A DNA stretch of 64,000 bases from Ursidibacter maritimus (GTDB taxonomy: Bacteria > Pseudomonadota > Gammaproteobacteria > Enterobacterales > Pasteurellaceae): the NCBI RefSeq assembly GCF_009761395.1, contig NZ_LEKN01000013.1:62001-126000 (forward strand). The letters are read 5' to 3'. Below, in pieces: positions 38,198-47,472 of this stretch; position 1 is the stretch's first letter; each line of letters opens with the position of its first letter. The position numbers and the translations under genes were made by a program. The notes beneath the pieces are model-generated. The model was given only the letters and a program-made list of their open reading frames with translations. It had not been told where the DNA came from and ran no database searches.

Positions 38198-39145
38198 TTA
38201 TGTAAATTTTAGATAATTTTTTTTACTAATTAAAATCAACAAAAGTTTAATTTTGAATTTTATTGGAACAAGACCTGTTTTCAGAACAATAATAGCATGC
38301 TCTTTAAGTATATTCTTAATTTTTTTTTCTTTTATAAAGTCTCTAACATTTAAATTGTATAATCTAATTAATATCTCTATACACGAGTGAATATAAAAAA
38401 ATGATGATAACCATATAAGATTAGGATAATTATCAATAATAAAAATTTTAAACTTATTTGCCGTATCTAAAAGATTATCATAACTAGGGGTATAACCACT
38501 CTTAGTCGCAGAACTTTCTCGAATAATATAGTAATAACTTTTCATAGAATTTATGACTATATTTTTACAATTATGTACTGCCTTATAAGAAAATACAAAA
38601 TCTTCTCCTATTCTTTCTGAAGAATCAAATCTTAGTGTTCCCAACACATCTCGAGAAAATAATTTTGCAACACATTCCCATCCATATCCTTTATTTGTAA
38701 TCATATTAACCATTACATCTATTTTATTGTATAAACGACTTTCAAATTTCAATATTTCATCAAGCATTTCATTATCAGAGACCTTCTTATAGCTAGAAAT
38801 ACACATATCTGCATTGTATCGAATAATATCAGAATGCAGTATTTTTATATGATCTTTATGAATGTAATCATCGCTATCAACGAAAAGAAAATACTTTCCA
38901 TTCATATTTTCAAGCCCCAAGTTTCTAGTATCACTAACACCAGAATTAACTTTTTTGAATAGTTTGATTCTATTGTCCTTCCGAGCATATTGATTACAAA
39001 TATCTACACTTGAATCACTGGAACCATCATCAATCAAGATAATTTCAAGATTAGAATAAGTCTGAGATATTAAACTATTAAGGCATCTCGGAAGAAAATT
39101 GGCAGTATTAAATATTGGAACAATAACACTAATCAAATCACTCAT
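38198..39145 (-). CDS. Glycosyltransferase family 2
   Basis: A 315-residue inverting transferase. It opens SVIVPIFNTANFLPRCLNSL and has LIDDGSSDSS and the metal site FVDSDDY near residue 91; NRIKLFKKVNSGVSDTRNLGLE is the usual family stretch. The C-terminus is lysine- and isoleucine-rich. An A9 run lies near codons 274-277 (38320-38328). It overlaps the polymerase stop by eight bases. Sugar specificity unknown. Confidence 0.85.
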   Translation of the reverse strand: MSDLISVIVPIFNTANFLPRCLNSLISQTYSNLEIILIDDGSSDSSVDICNQYARKDNRIKLFKKVNSGVSDTRNLGLENMNGKYFLFVDSDDYIHKDHIKILHSDIIRYNADMCISSYKKVSDNEMLDEILKFESRLYNKIDVMVNMITNKGYGWECVAKLFSRDVLGTLRFDSSERIGEDFVFSYKAVHNCKNIVINSMKSYYYIIRESSATKSGYTPSYDNLLDTANKFKIFIIDNYPNLIWLSSFFYIHSCIEILIRLYNLNVRDFIKEKKIKNILKEHAIIVLKTGLVPIKFKIKLLLILISKKNYLKFT

Positions 39146-40310
39146 ACTCCGCCCTATGTATTAAATAATTTTCATTTTTATATTCAGATATCTTATTTTC
39201 ATATAAAAGAAATGAAAACAAAAATAAAGTTAGATTAAAATAAATATCCAAAAACGTTTTCTCAGACAAACTGTATATTAGCACAAACACAAGAACAATT
39301 ATTTCTTTATATAATTTATGTTTACCCAACAAACTAAAAAGCTTATAACTTACCATTACCGAGAGTGATGTAAATACTATACCAGTACCCAGAATAATAT
39401 ATAAATACAAATTATCAAGCACAATCTGATTCTCAATTAAAAACTTTTCTATATCATTTCCCCAAAGAGTTATACCCATACTATTTAATACAATATCTCC
39501 CATTGAAACCCTTCCTGAAAGCAAAGTATTTATCTCATATATAAGAGAATATTCACCAGAATAAAAATAAACTAAAAAAATTGATAATAAAAGAAAGATA
39601 AGGAAAGTATGGTTATATAAAAAAGATATCCTATATAGGTTGAGGTAATTACATTTATGATAAAAATATATACTCATCAAGAGCAATGAACCAACAATAA
39701 AAGTCGTTCTTGATATTGTATATTCATAGATAAGGTATAATATACCAAAACAAAAAATAACATCCAAAATGTTAAATTTCTTTCTTAGGATACAATAAAT
39801 GCATAATAAAGAAAAAATTCTCATTGGAAAGTTATTTGGATGTTCATATCCAAATGTATATCTAATATCTCCCTTGGAATCTAAAATATATAAACTGTAA
39901 TCTCCATAAGATATATCTAAAATAAAATTTCCGATTATAATTAGAGATAAAAGCCCACCTAAGAATAGTTTCATCCTCATAACATTAGATATCTTTACAT
40001 TTTTAATTGCGAGTAAAAATAAAAAAATATTCAATATTGATATATTCTTTGAGAAAAAACTTATTATAAACAATAACCCTCCAATAAAAATCAAAACCAA
40101 TCTATTTTTAACCTTCGCCTTCTTAAAATCAACATTCAAAATTATTACAATCAATAAAAAAAGAGGACCCAAAATATACTTATAAAAAGTATAAAAAACG
40201 GCTATGATTTCATCATCTATTCTAGATTCTCCCCAAAACATCAATAAAAAAACAGGAATAAATGACATTAAAAAAAGCACATAAGTTAAGCTATCTTTAT
40301 AAACATTCAT
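39138..40310 (-). CDS. Probable O-antigen polymerase (Wzy-like)
   Basis: A 390-residue protein with ten or more membrane segments and very low GC. The stretch RYTFGYEHPNNF (His-Pro-Asn at 157-159) followed by a Ser-Arg-Thr (TISRTTF) and a later LDNLYLYIILGTG matches Wzy polymerases of Pasteurellaceae and streptococcal capsule loci. Wzy joins O units on undecaprenyl pyrophosphate in the periplasm. Wzy proteins are poorly conserved, so the call also relies on topology and on its place beside wzx, wzz and wbaP genes. Its start overlaps the lsgB stop (ATGA). Confidence 0.75.
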   Translation of the reverse strand: MNVYKDSLTYVLFLMSFIPVFLLMFWGESRIDDEIIAVFYTFYKYILGPLFLLIVIILNVDFKKAKVKNRLVLIFIGGLLFIISFFSKNISILNIFLFLLAIKNVKISNVMRMKLFLGGLLSLIIIGNFILDISYGDYSLYILDSKGDIRYTFGYEHPNNFPMRIFSLLCIYCILRKKFNILDVIFCFGILYLIYEYTISRTTFIVGSLLLMSIYFYHKCNYLNLYRISFLYNHTFLIFLLLSIFLVYFYSGEYSLIYEINTLLSGRVSMGDIVLNSMGITLWGNDIEKFLIENQIVLDNLYLYIILGTGIVFTSLSVMVSYKLFSLLGKHKLYKEIIVLVFVLIYSLSEKTFLDIYFNLTLFLFSFLLYENKISEYKNENYLIHRAEYE

Positions 40311-41257
40311 ACATCTATAACCGTAATATTATTTACTGTGAAAACTTCATATATATTGCTAAATTCATCATTTAAAAATTTTGTTCTAACTGAAAACAAT
40401 TTAACATTATCTAGATGAGCTATATTTAATATAGTCCCACTAAACAAAGTATAAATTTCAAAATGATAACCTTTAGAAACATATGATATAATATAATCCT
40501 CAAATATAAGTTTCGAATCAATATACTCAATATTTTTCTTATATAATTCTCTTGGATGAGGGTAATAGTAGTCTATATCAAACTTATCTAAAATAATATC
40601 AATATCATCATATAACTCAGGATTAATTTCATATACAGGTTGGCCTATAAAAATTTTTATAGGCATCATGTTATTATTAAGCTCTACTTTATCTAATTCT
40701 TTTACATTATAATCACTCATAAGACTTATATAACTAGTATTATCGATTATATTCTTCTTACCCTTATATATACTAAAATGAATTAATATTCTACCTTTTA
40801 ACTTTTCCATAGATAAATTACTTCTTAAAACAAAAAGAATAGATCTCAAAACTTTATTGATTTTAGGTTCATTATACAAATAACTATCATATGTTATATT
40901 TGCAGTACCATCATCAAAAGTGTATATATTTGCATCAAAAAATCTAGATATAAGAGTTCTTACTCTAAAACTCTCAATATTAGCTAAAAATATCCTTTTA
41001 TATTGAGGTAAAAACAAAGATAATACTTTTATATACAACAAATCAAATAATGTAAAAATTTTACTCTTTCTTAAAGGGAAAGTTTTAATATAGTTTGATT
41101 TCTTACATTTTTTTCTAATTCTCTCATAGTAATATCTATATTTACAATTGTCATACGATGTTAAGACTATCAAATGAAAATTTTCTGATGAATAAATCTT
41201 GATGATTTTCTCTGCTATCATCATCTGAAATGGTGTAGTTACTATAATTAAATTCAT
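40307..41257 (-). CDS. lsgB: GT52 sialyltransferase (LsgB-like)
   Basis: A 316-residue CMP-sialic acid transferase of family GT52. It begins MNLIIVTTPFQMMIAEKII like the H. influenzae LsgB/Lst group. The core has FDDGTANI (Asp115-Asp116-Gly117) and the HP motif YYPHPRELY (near 234), followed by YIDSKLIFEDYI as in LsgB. Such enzymes put alpha-2,3-linked Neu5Ac on galactose at the cytoplasmic face. neuA two genes upstream makes its donor. It lies 3 bp after lsgA and overlaps the polymerase gene. Confidence 0.86.
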   Translation of the reverse strand: MNLIIVTTPFQMMIAEKIIKIYSSENFHLIVLTSYDNCKYRYYYERIRKKCKKSNYIKTFPLRKSKIFTLFDLLYIKVLSLFLPQYKRIFLANIESFRVRTLISRFFDANIYTFDDGTANITYDSYLYNEPKINKVLRSILFVLRSNLSMEKLKGRILIHFSIYKGKKNIIDNTSYISLMSDYNVKELDKVELNNNMMPIKIFIGQPVYEINPELYDDIDIILDKFDIDYYYPHPRELYKKNIEYIDSKLIFEDYIISYVSKGYHFEIYTLFSGTILNIAHLDNVKLFSVRTKFLNDEFSNIYEVFTVNNITVIDV

Positions 41258-41260
41258 TCA

Positions 41261-42454
41261 TCAAACTCTTCTAGTAATAAAAATTAACACAAGCAATATC
41301 CCTAAAGCACCAATAATACTTGCCCAAGGTATATAACTAATTTCTGTAAATATCAATCCACTTAAGACAGCCAAATAAATACCTGTCGATAATACAGAAC
41401 AAAATGAAATTTGCTTTGTTTTCCCGTGGTAAAATAAATAATTAACTAAGAATAAATATGGGATTGTTAAACTAGTAGAAAACAAAAATAAAATCACATA
41501 GTATTTTACACCAATAAACTCACCACCTAATATCCAAGTAAACACTGTTTCTGGAATAACTAGTGCGACCAAAGAAGGAATAGGTACAGCTATTAATGAA
41601 TATAAGGTATATGTGTGCAAATCTTTTAATTTTATTACACCCTCTTTTAACTTTTCAAATAAATAGGGAACTAGTGCTTTATTTATTGCCAAAATAGCAA
41701 CAGATAAAATAGCCGAAATTTGCACGCCCATTGCATATAAGCCAAGCTCAACTTGACTAAATTGGTGATAAATAAAAATTCGGTCCAACTGCCCTTTTAT
41801 AAACATACTGCCATGATGCAGTAGCATTGGTAATCCAAAAGCCATAAAATACAAAAAAGCTGTTTTGTAGCTTCTTATACTATAAATTCGCCCTTTATTT
41901 TTTCTGTTATATAAAATATATGCTGATGTAACAACTATACTGTTAGCAAATAGTAGAGCAAGAAATCTTTTTTCAACTAATTGTGTTTGATATATTTCTA
42001 GCATTGCTACTGTCATTACTGCAGCAATAAAGCTAGAAGATAATTGTATAATTGTATAGGAAATAGCCTGTTTCTGACACTGTCTAATACTTAATTGTAC
42101 CGATAAGAAAACTTGAAATATTGCGGTTAATACGATATAAGCTATTATTTCTGACTTTACCACCCAGCAAATAATAAGTATTAAACTTCCCATACAAAGG
42201 GCATAAGCATATCCCGTATTTACAACCAAATTAAGTGAACGCTTTCCATAAACATAAAAATAACGAGCAACAGCACCATCTTGACTTAAACCGATAAAGA
42301 TCACAAATAATGATAAGAATGTTTGGTAGTAAGATAGCTCACCATAGCCCTCTACCCCCAATTTTCTTGATAAATAAGGTAATAGTAGGAATGGAACTGA
42401 TTTGGAAATTATTTCTCCACTTAAGTAAATAAAACTATCTTTTATTGCTGCCAT
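41261..42454 (-). CDS. lsgA: O-unit flippase (Wzx/LsgA)
   Basis: A 397-residue polysaccharide flippase with about 12 membrane segments. The N-terminus [42 protein letters not shown], and [17 protein letters not shown] closely match H. influenzae LsgA. It should move the undecaprenyl-linked unit to the periplasmic face. It sits between neuA (3 bp) and lsgB (3 bp), in the same order lsgA-lsgB as the H. influenzae lsg locus. Composition is closer to the genome than that of the following genes. Confidence 0.9.
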   Translation of the reverse strand: MAAIKDSFIYLSGEIISKSVPFLLLPYLSRKLGVEGYGELSYYQTFLSLFVIFIGLSQDGAVARYFYVYGKRSLNLVVNTGYAYALCMGSLILIICWVVKSEIIAYIVLTAIFQVFLSVQLSIRQCQKQAISYTIIQLSSSFIAAVMTVAMLEIYQTQLVEKRFLALLFANSIVVTSAYILYNRKNKGRIYSIRSYKTAFLYFMAFGLPMLLHHGSMFIKGQLDRIFIYHQFSQVELGLYAMGVQISAILSVAILAINKALVPYLFEKLKEGVIKLKDLHTYTLYSLIAVPIPSLVALVIPETVFTWILGGEFIGVKYYVILFLFSTSLTIPYLFLVNYLFYHGKTKQISFCSVLSTGIYLAVLSGLIFTEISYIPWASIIGALGILLVLIFITRRV

Positions 42455-42457
42455 TTA

Positions 42458-43132
42458 TTAATGCTCGTTTTTAATTAAATTCTCAGCTATTTGTAAATCT
42501 AATGTTGTATCTATATCTATAGAACGATACGTGGGCATTAAATAAAATCTTGTTGGATAGATAAAAAAACATTTTTCATTTAATAAAGACACAATGTCAT
42601 TGATATAGATAGCACCATTAGCTCTATAGGCTTTTGGCAATTTCTGACGAGGAGATTCAAAATCCTCTAATTCTCTACCTGGCACAATATTATCTCCCTC
42701 CATCACAAATGATTTGTAAGGATGATGCTCACATTCACATGCAGCGACAACAGATTTGCAATGTCCACCTAAAAATATCTCCATTGCGTTTCGAATATCT
42801 ATACTTGTTCTAAGCGGACTTGTTGGTTGTAACAAAGCAACCGTACCCACTTTTATATCAAGCTCTTCTAAGCATTGTAGAATCGTATCAATTGTTTTTG
42901 TATCACTCTGAGCTAATTCACTTGGTCTCAAAAAAGGTGTTGCTCCATATTTTTCAGCCTCAAGTAAAATTTCTTGTCCATCAGAAGTTACAACAATTTG
43001 GTCAAACATAGCAGATTCTTTCGCAGCTAAAATAGCCCTCCCCACAAGAGAAATACCACCAACAAGCTGTAAATTCTTATCTTTAATACCCTTTGATCCT
43101 GCTCTAGCAGGAATAATAGCAATTCTAGTCAT
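42458..43132 (-). CDS. neuA: CMP-N-acetylneuraminate cytidylyltransferase
   Basis: A 224-residue enzyme that activates sialic acid with CTP. The CTP-binding start is [21 protein letters not shown], with the substrate stretch LLQPTSPLR near 100 and [11 protein letters not shown] and [19 protein letters not shown] further on. It closely resembles H. influenzae SiaB. It starts one base after wzz and precedes lsgA by 3 bp. Sialic acid synthesis genes neuB and neuC are not in the window, so Neu5Ac is probably imported, as in other Pasteurellaceae. Confidence 0.95.
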   Translation of the reverse strand: MTRIAIIPARAGSKGIKDKNLQLVGGISLVGRAILAAKESAMFDQIVVTSDGQEILLEAEKYGATPFLRPSELAQSDTKTIDTILQCLEELDIKVGTVALLQPTSPLRTSIDIRNAMEIFLGGHCKSVVAACECEHHPYKSFVMEGDNIVPGRELEDFESPRQKLPKAYRANGAIYINDIVSLLNEKCFFIYPTRFYLMPTYRSIDIDTTLDLQIAENLIKNEH

Positions 43133-43133
43133 T

Positions 43134-44246
43134 TTATTTTCTAAATATATTTATCATTAACACAACTAGACTAGATATTACCAATCCAATAACTAGGCCA
43201 AGTGCTAAAATAATTGCTTTCTTAGGCTTATCTTTAAGCAGAGGAAAATCAGGAGAAGCCTGGTAGCTGAATGCTTTAGCACTAGATTCTTTAGCTCTAT
43301 CAAACAAAGGCTCTAGCTCCTTGAGTAATTCTGTTACTTGATAGTATCTTGGTGGGTAAATAACTTCATTTTGCGCAATTACATCAATTTGTGCTTGTAA
43401 GTACTTTTCTCCTAACATAAAGAGATATGTTCCATCGCTCAATTTAGAATCCGAAAGTGGAATTTTATTCTCTGATAGAGCAAGCTGCGCTACTGTTGAA
43501 TCATTCAAATTAGTAAGTCTAGAATATTCCTTAATGCCTGCTTCTTTAGCAATATTTAAAGCATTATTTAAATTATCGATTTGCACCCTTTTTTGAATAT
43601 TTAGGTCTCTTTCAAATTTACTTTTTTCATACTTTAAATCATTAATCAATTTGTTAAAAAAGATTAAAAAATCCTGTAACTCTAGCTTATATGCAGCGAG
43701 ATCTATAAAACCAATAAATTTCTCCAAAACATTCTGTGCTTGAGATGGGGTTTCTGCCGAAAAATTAATGCGTCTGCCAATTAAATCAGGTTCTTTTTTA
43801 GGATCTGGTTTCGTGATACTAATATCTTTAACTAAATCCGATAGAATTAGACGCTTTTCTTGCTCTGTTTTACCCTCTACAAGAGAACTATAGTAATCAG
43901 ATTGCATGAAAAAATTTCTACGTTCATCTAAGGACTCAGAAAGTAAATTAAATCTTGCAAATAGCCCATTTGAGAGAGAATCTGCATTAAATTCCCCACC
44001 AGTAATACGCACATATTCCTGTCGAATGCTTAAATAATCACCTATATCTGTCATTTTAGGTGCAATAATTTCAGCTTTTGACGTCCATTGTTCTTTCGCC
44101 GTAAAAGCATAAATAGCTGCTATCGCAGTGCTTAAAAAAGCTGATAAAATAATCCAAAGTTTTTGATCCCACAAAACTTTAATTAATTCAATAAGATCAA
44201 TCTCATCATTATCTATTTGACGAGGTGTTGATTGAGTTTTTTCCAT
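43134..44246 (-). CDS. wzz: Chain length determinant protein Wzz
   Basis: A 370-residue inner-membrane polysaccharide co-polymerase. Two membrane helices flank a periplasmic coiled-coil domain: about 34-51 ([18 protein letters not shown]) and about 346-366 ([19 protein letters not shown]). A proline-rich stretch precedes the second helix ([14 protein letters not shown]). It lacks the tyrosine kinase domain of capsule Wzc proteins, so it fits O-antigen. It is the first gene of the run and its presence argues for real polymerisation by the Wzy-like protein. A -10/-35 pair lies upstream. Confidence 0.9.
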   Translation of the reverse strand: MEKTQSTPRQIDNDEIDLIELIKVLWDQKLWIILSAFLSTAIAAIYAFTAKEQWTSKAEIIAPKMTDIGDYLSIRQEYVRITGGEFNADSLSNGLFARFNLLSESLDERRNFFMQSDYYSSLVEGKTEQEKRLILSDLVKDISITKPDPKKEPDLIGRRINFSAETPSQAQNVLEKFIGFIDLAAYKLELQDFLIFFNKLINDLKYEKSKFERDLNIQKRVQIDNLNNALNIAKEAGIKEYSRLTNLNDSTVAQLALSENKIPLSDSKLSDGTYLFMLGEKYLQAQIDVIAQNEVIYPPRYYQVTELLKELEPLFDRAKESSAKAFSYQASPDFPLLKDKPKKAIILALGLVIGLVISSLVVLMINIFRK

Positions 44247-44276
44247 ATTAGTATCCCCAAATAACTAGTTCGCTCC

Positions 44277-44305
44277 ATTATAAGTCAACGCTCTTGAATA
44301 CACAA
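44277..44305 (-). promoter_or_regulatory. Promoter-like element of wzz operon
   Basis: On the minus strand TTGTGT (44300-44305), a 17-base spacer and a perfect TATAAT (44277-44282) lie about 30 bp before the wzz ATG. No JUMPstart/ops element was found in this gap. An AT-only hairpin at 44335-44359 overlaps the end of nrdR. Confidence 0.5.
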
Positions 44306-44354
44306 ATTTGCTAACACACATTTACACACTAATCAATAAAAATAACAATTATTT

Positions 44355-44810
44355 TTATTTCTCCAATCTCAACTTCTCAATCTCATTTGTAAATTCGGCA
44401 ATATCATCAAAACTTAAATAGATTGAAGCAAAGCGGATATAAGCGACTTTATCAAGAGATTTCAAGGCATCAAGCACAAGGTTGCCAACATACTTACTTG
44501 ACACTTCTCGTTCTCCCGTTGCTTGAAGTTGTAAAACAATGTCATTGATGGCTTTTTCAAGATCATCGGCACTCACTGGGCGTTTTTCTAATGCATGAGT
44601 TAGACCCAATCGCAATTTTTGAATGTTAAAAGGTTCCCGATTACCGTTATTCTTAATAATATGGGGAACAAGCAATTCTGCCGTTTCAAATGTGGTAAAA
44701 CGTTCCTTACATTGTAGGCATTCTCTACGACGACGAATTTGATAGCCGTCTGCAGTTAGACGTGAATCAACAACTTTTGTCTCTTCTGCAGTACAAAAAG
44801 GGCAACGCAT
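44355..44810 (-). CDS. nrdR: Transcriptional repressor NrdR
   Basis: A 151-residue regulator of ribonucleotide reductase genes. The N-terminal zinc ribbon has CPFC and CLQC (about residues 3-34) and the rest is an ATP-cone domain ([23 protein letters not shown]). It represses nrd genes when dATP is high. The ATG overlaps the ycgL stop by one base (TAATG), so translation is coupled. Confidence 0.95.
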   Translation of the reverse strand: MRCPFCTAEETKVVDSRLTADGYQIRRRRECLQCKERFTTFETAELLVPHIIKNNGNREPFNIQKLRLGLTHALEKRPVSADDLEKAINDIVLQLQATGEREVSSKYVGNLVLDALKSLDKVAYIRFASIYLSFDDIAEFTNEIEKLRLEK

Positions 44811-45085
44811 TATCTTTTTCCTTGTTGTTCTAAAAAGAGTTTATGTAAATTTTCCGTTGGCGGTGGCATTTGTAAGTAGAAACCTTGCGTTTGAATTTTT
44901 TGCAAAACGTCTTCTTTATCTGCCCGCTTTAATGGTTTATCACCATTCAGATTAAACAGCATAACAAATTGTGGCTTACCAAATAATTGGCGTAGCTCAT
45001 CAGGCACTTGCTCAAATTGGTCACGTTTTTCAACAAAAAGATACATTCCTTCTTTTTTGCTACTTTTATAAATTGCACATAACAT
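44810..45085 (-). CDS. ycgL: YcgL domain protein
   Basis: A 91-residue protein of unknown function, matching the YcgL family: [24 protein letters not shown] at the start, then the alpha/beta core and [11 protein letters not shown]-like end ([12 protein letters not shown]). It starts 2 bp after dnaB and overlaps nrdR by one base. Confidence 0.88.
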   Translation of the reverse strand: MLCAIYKSSKKEGMYLFVEKRDQFEQVPDELRQLFGKPQFVMLFNLNGDKPLKRADKEDVLQKIQTQGFYLQMPPPTENLHKLFLEQQGKR

Positions 45086-45087
45086 TT

Positions 45088-46542
45088 TTAATACTCATCA
45101 TCATAAGCTGCACCTTGATAATTATCAAAGCGAGAAAATTGTCCTTGGAAAGTTAAACGCACTCGCCCAATCGGGCCATTACGTTGTTTACCAATAATAA
45201 TTTCAGCGATGCCTTTCAGATCAGAATTTTCATGATAAACATCATCACGATAAATAAACATAATTAAATCCGCATCTTGTTCAATAGAGCCAGATTCACG
45301 CAAATCAGAGTTTACAGGGCGTTTATCCGCTCGTTGTTCAAGGCTACGGTTAAGCTGAGAAAGTGCCACAACAGGTACTTCCAACTCTTTAGCCAGCGCT
45401 TTTAAAGAACGGGAAATTTCCGCAATTTCTAATGTCCGGTTCTCCGTAAAACCTGGTGCTCGCATAAGTTGTAGGTAATCGACCATAATTAAGCTTAGCC
45501 CACCATTTTCACGATATACTCGTCTTGCTCGAGAACGTAGTTCGGTTGGCGTTAGTCCTGAACTATCATCAATATAAATGTTGCGTCTTTTTTGAAGTAG
45601 CGACATTGTACTGGATATTTTTGACCAATCTCCGTCATCATCAATTTGCCCTGTTCTGATTTTTGTTTGATCAACACGAGAAAGTGATGCCAACATACGC
45701 ATCATAATTTGATCTGCAGGCATCTCAAGGCTAAAAATCAGTACTGGTTTATTTGGCTTTTTCACCGTATTGCCGTTTTCGTCTGTTTCGGTTATATCTA
45801 CAAATGCTGCATTTTCACATAAATTCATTGCAAAAGTGGTTTTGCCCATTGAAGGGCGAGCAGCAACAATAATGAGATCGGAAGGCTGTAATCCTGCGGT
45901 TTTACGATCTAAATCATAAAATCCTGTTGTCACTCCTGTTATACCATTATTGTCTTTAGACTGAGATAACATTTCAATGCGAGCAAGGGTATTGATTAAG
46001 ATAGAATCAATATTTTTCGGGCCATCTTCCCCCGAAGTGCGTTTTTCTGCAATGTGGAAAATTTCACGTTCCGCCTCATCAAGCATATCTTTCACTAACA
46101 TTCCTTTCGGATGATAGCTTAGTGAGGCAATTTTATTACTTGCTGCAATCAGTTCTCGGCGGATGGCTCTTTCACTAATAATCTCCGCATAAGTCAGCAC
46201 GTTCGCAACACTTGGCGTATTTTTAGACAATTCAGCTAAATAAGCGAAACCACCAATATCTTCAAGAATGCCTTTATTTTTGAGAGCTTGATCTAACGTA
46301 ATGAGATCAATCGGCTGACGATTACGCACTAATTCAATCATCTGTTCATAGATCAATTTATGGGCATAATTATAAAAATCTGTCGGTTGAATTCGCTCTG
46401 CAACGTTGTCCCATTGCTCGTTATTCAACATAATTGCCCCTAATACTGCTTGCTCTGCTTCAAGGGAATGGGGGGATATGTTAATCTGCTCAACTTGTGG
46501 ATCAGGAGAATTTTTTGATGGATTTATGCGAGTTTTAGCCAT
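45088..46542 (-). CDS. dnaB: Replicative DNA helicase DnaB
   Basis: A 484-residue hexameric helicase (E. coli 471). The N-terminal domain carries [15 protein letters not shown]. Walker A is [14 protein letters not shown] (about 225-237), followed by [14 protein letters not shown] and Walker [24 protein letters not shown] is the conserved loop. About 15 extra residues rich in D/E/N/K (about 247-262) come between Walker A and motif 2 compared with E. coli. First gene of a dnaB-ycgL-nrdR run. Confidence 0.97.
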   Translation of the reverse strand: MAKTRINPSKNSPDPQVEQINISPHSLEAEQAVLGAIMLNNEQWDNVAERIQPTDFYNYAHKLIYEQMIELVRNRQPIDLITLDQALKNKGILEDIGGFAYLAELSKNTPSVANVLTYAEIISERAIRRELIAASNKIASLSYHPKGMLVKDMLDEAEREIFHIAEKRTSGEDGPKNIDSILINTLARIEMLSQSKDNNGITGVTTGFYDLDRKTAGLQPSDLIIVAARPSMGKTTFAMNLCENAAFVDITETDENGNTVKKPNKPVLIFSLEMPADQIMMRMLASLSRVDQTKIRTGQIDDDGDWSKISSTMSLLQKRRNIYIDDSSGLTPTELRSRARRVYRENGGLSLIMVDYLQLMRAPGFTENRTLEIAEISRSLKALAKELEVPVVALSQLNRSLEQRADKRPVNSDLRESGSIEQDADLIMFIYRDDVYHENSDLKGIAEIIIGKQRNGPIGRVRLTFQGQFSRFDNYQGAAYDDEY

Positions 46543-46607
46543 TATCTACTCTCAAAATGATGAAAATAAGCGGTAAGTTTAATCCAAAAACTTGTAAATT
46601 TAAATTG

Positions 46608-47426
46608 TTAAAATTTATCCCAAATCGGTTTACATTCTGACGGCAATGCTAATCCTTTTCCTAACTCGATCCAACCCGATGGGTAGTGAAAGTCTGAGCC
46701 TTGAGAGGCATAGAGGTCAAATTCAGTGGCCCAACGTGCTAATAATTGACGCTGATCGGGTGTTTGTGCACAACCTGCAACTTCAATCCCATCTCCGCCT
46801 AGTTGTTTAAATTCAGCAATTAAACGGCGGATCCAACGAGCGGTTAATTTATAACGCAGTGGGTGAGCAATACAAATTACACCACCAGCTTGATGCGTAG
46901 CATCAATAGCCTCTGCCATTGAACACCATATTGGCTTAACGTATGCACTTTTACCCATTCCTAAATAGCGTTTAAAAGCATGTTCATCGTTTCGCACATA
47001 ACCTTCAGCGACTAAAAAGCGGGCATAATGTGCTCGTGTCACTTCACCACTGGCTAATTTTCTTGCCCCTTCATACGCATTAGCAATACCAGCTTTTGCT
47101 AATTTTTCACCAATTTGAATTGCTCGTTCTTGACGTAAAGCGGCTTGATTGGCCAAGAGTTTTACTAATGTCGGATGATTTTCATCTACATTTAGTGAGG
47201 CTAAATGAATGTTTTTTCCTTCCCAAAGAATTGAAATTTCAACCCCTGAAATCAAGGTAATCGGCTGATTTCCCGATGCTTGCTTTGCTTCCGCAATACC
47301 TGCAACTGTATCATGGTCGGTCAAAGCAAGCATATCAACATTCATTTCAATCGCTCGCTGAACAAGTTGTGTAGGCGTAAGTACCCCATCAGATGCGGTA
47401 CTGTGACTGTGTAAATCTCTAATCAT
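46608..47426 (-). CDS. rnm: PHP-domain RNase AM (YciV)
   Basis: A 272-residue metal-dependent hydrolase of the PHP family. The metal ligands are seen as HSHSTASDG (His6, His8) and TDHDT, with HP in CIAHPLRYKL and SDFH near the end. E. coli YciV removes nucleotides 5' to 3' from short RNA and from rRNA 5' ends, and also acts on 3',5'-bisphosphates. Length is normal. Upstream of dnaB by 65 bp. Confidence 0.9.
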   Translation of the reverse strand: MIRDLHSHSTASDGVLTPTQLVQRAIEMNVDMLALTDHDTVAGIAEAKQASGNQPITLISGVEISILWEGKNIHLASLNVDENHPTLVKLLANQAALRQERAIQIGEKLAKAGIANAYEGARKLASGEVTRAHYARFLVAEGYVRNDEHAFKRYLGMGKSAYVKPIWCSMAEAIDATHQAGGVICIAHPLRYKLTARWIRRLIAEFKQLGGDGIEVAGCAQTPDQRQLLARWATEFDLYASQGSDFHYPSGWIELGKGLALPSECKPIWDKF

Positions 47427-47472
47427 TATATTTTATGTGTAAGGTAGGCTTGAGCCCACCTTATTCTTGCCC

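Noticed and set aside
44247-44354. JUMPstart/ops element before wzz
   Set aside because: A stretch resembling TCAAG-GCG is present, but the ops core GGCGGTAG is not, so RfaH control is not supported.
45750-45802. Intein or mobile insertion in dnaB
   Set aside because: Only about 15 residues, with no splicing motifs or flanking cysteine/serine pattern.
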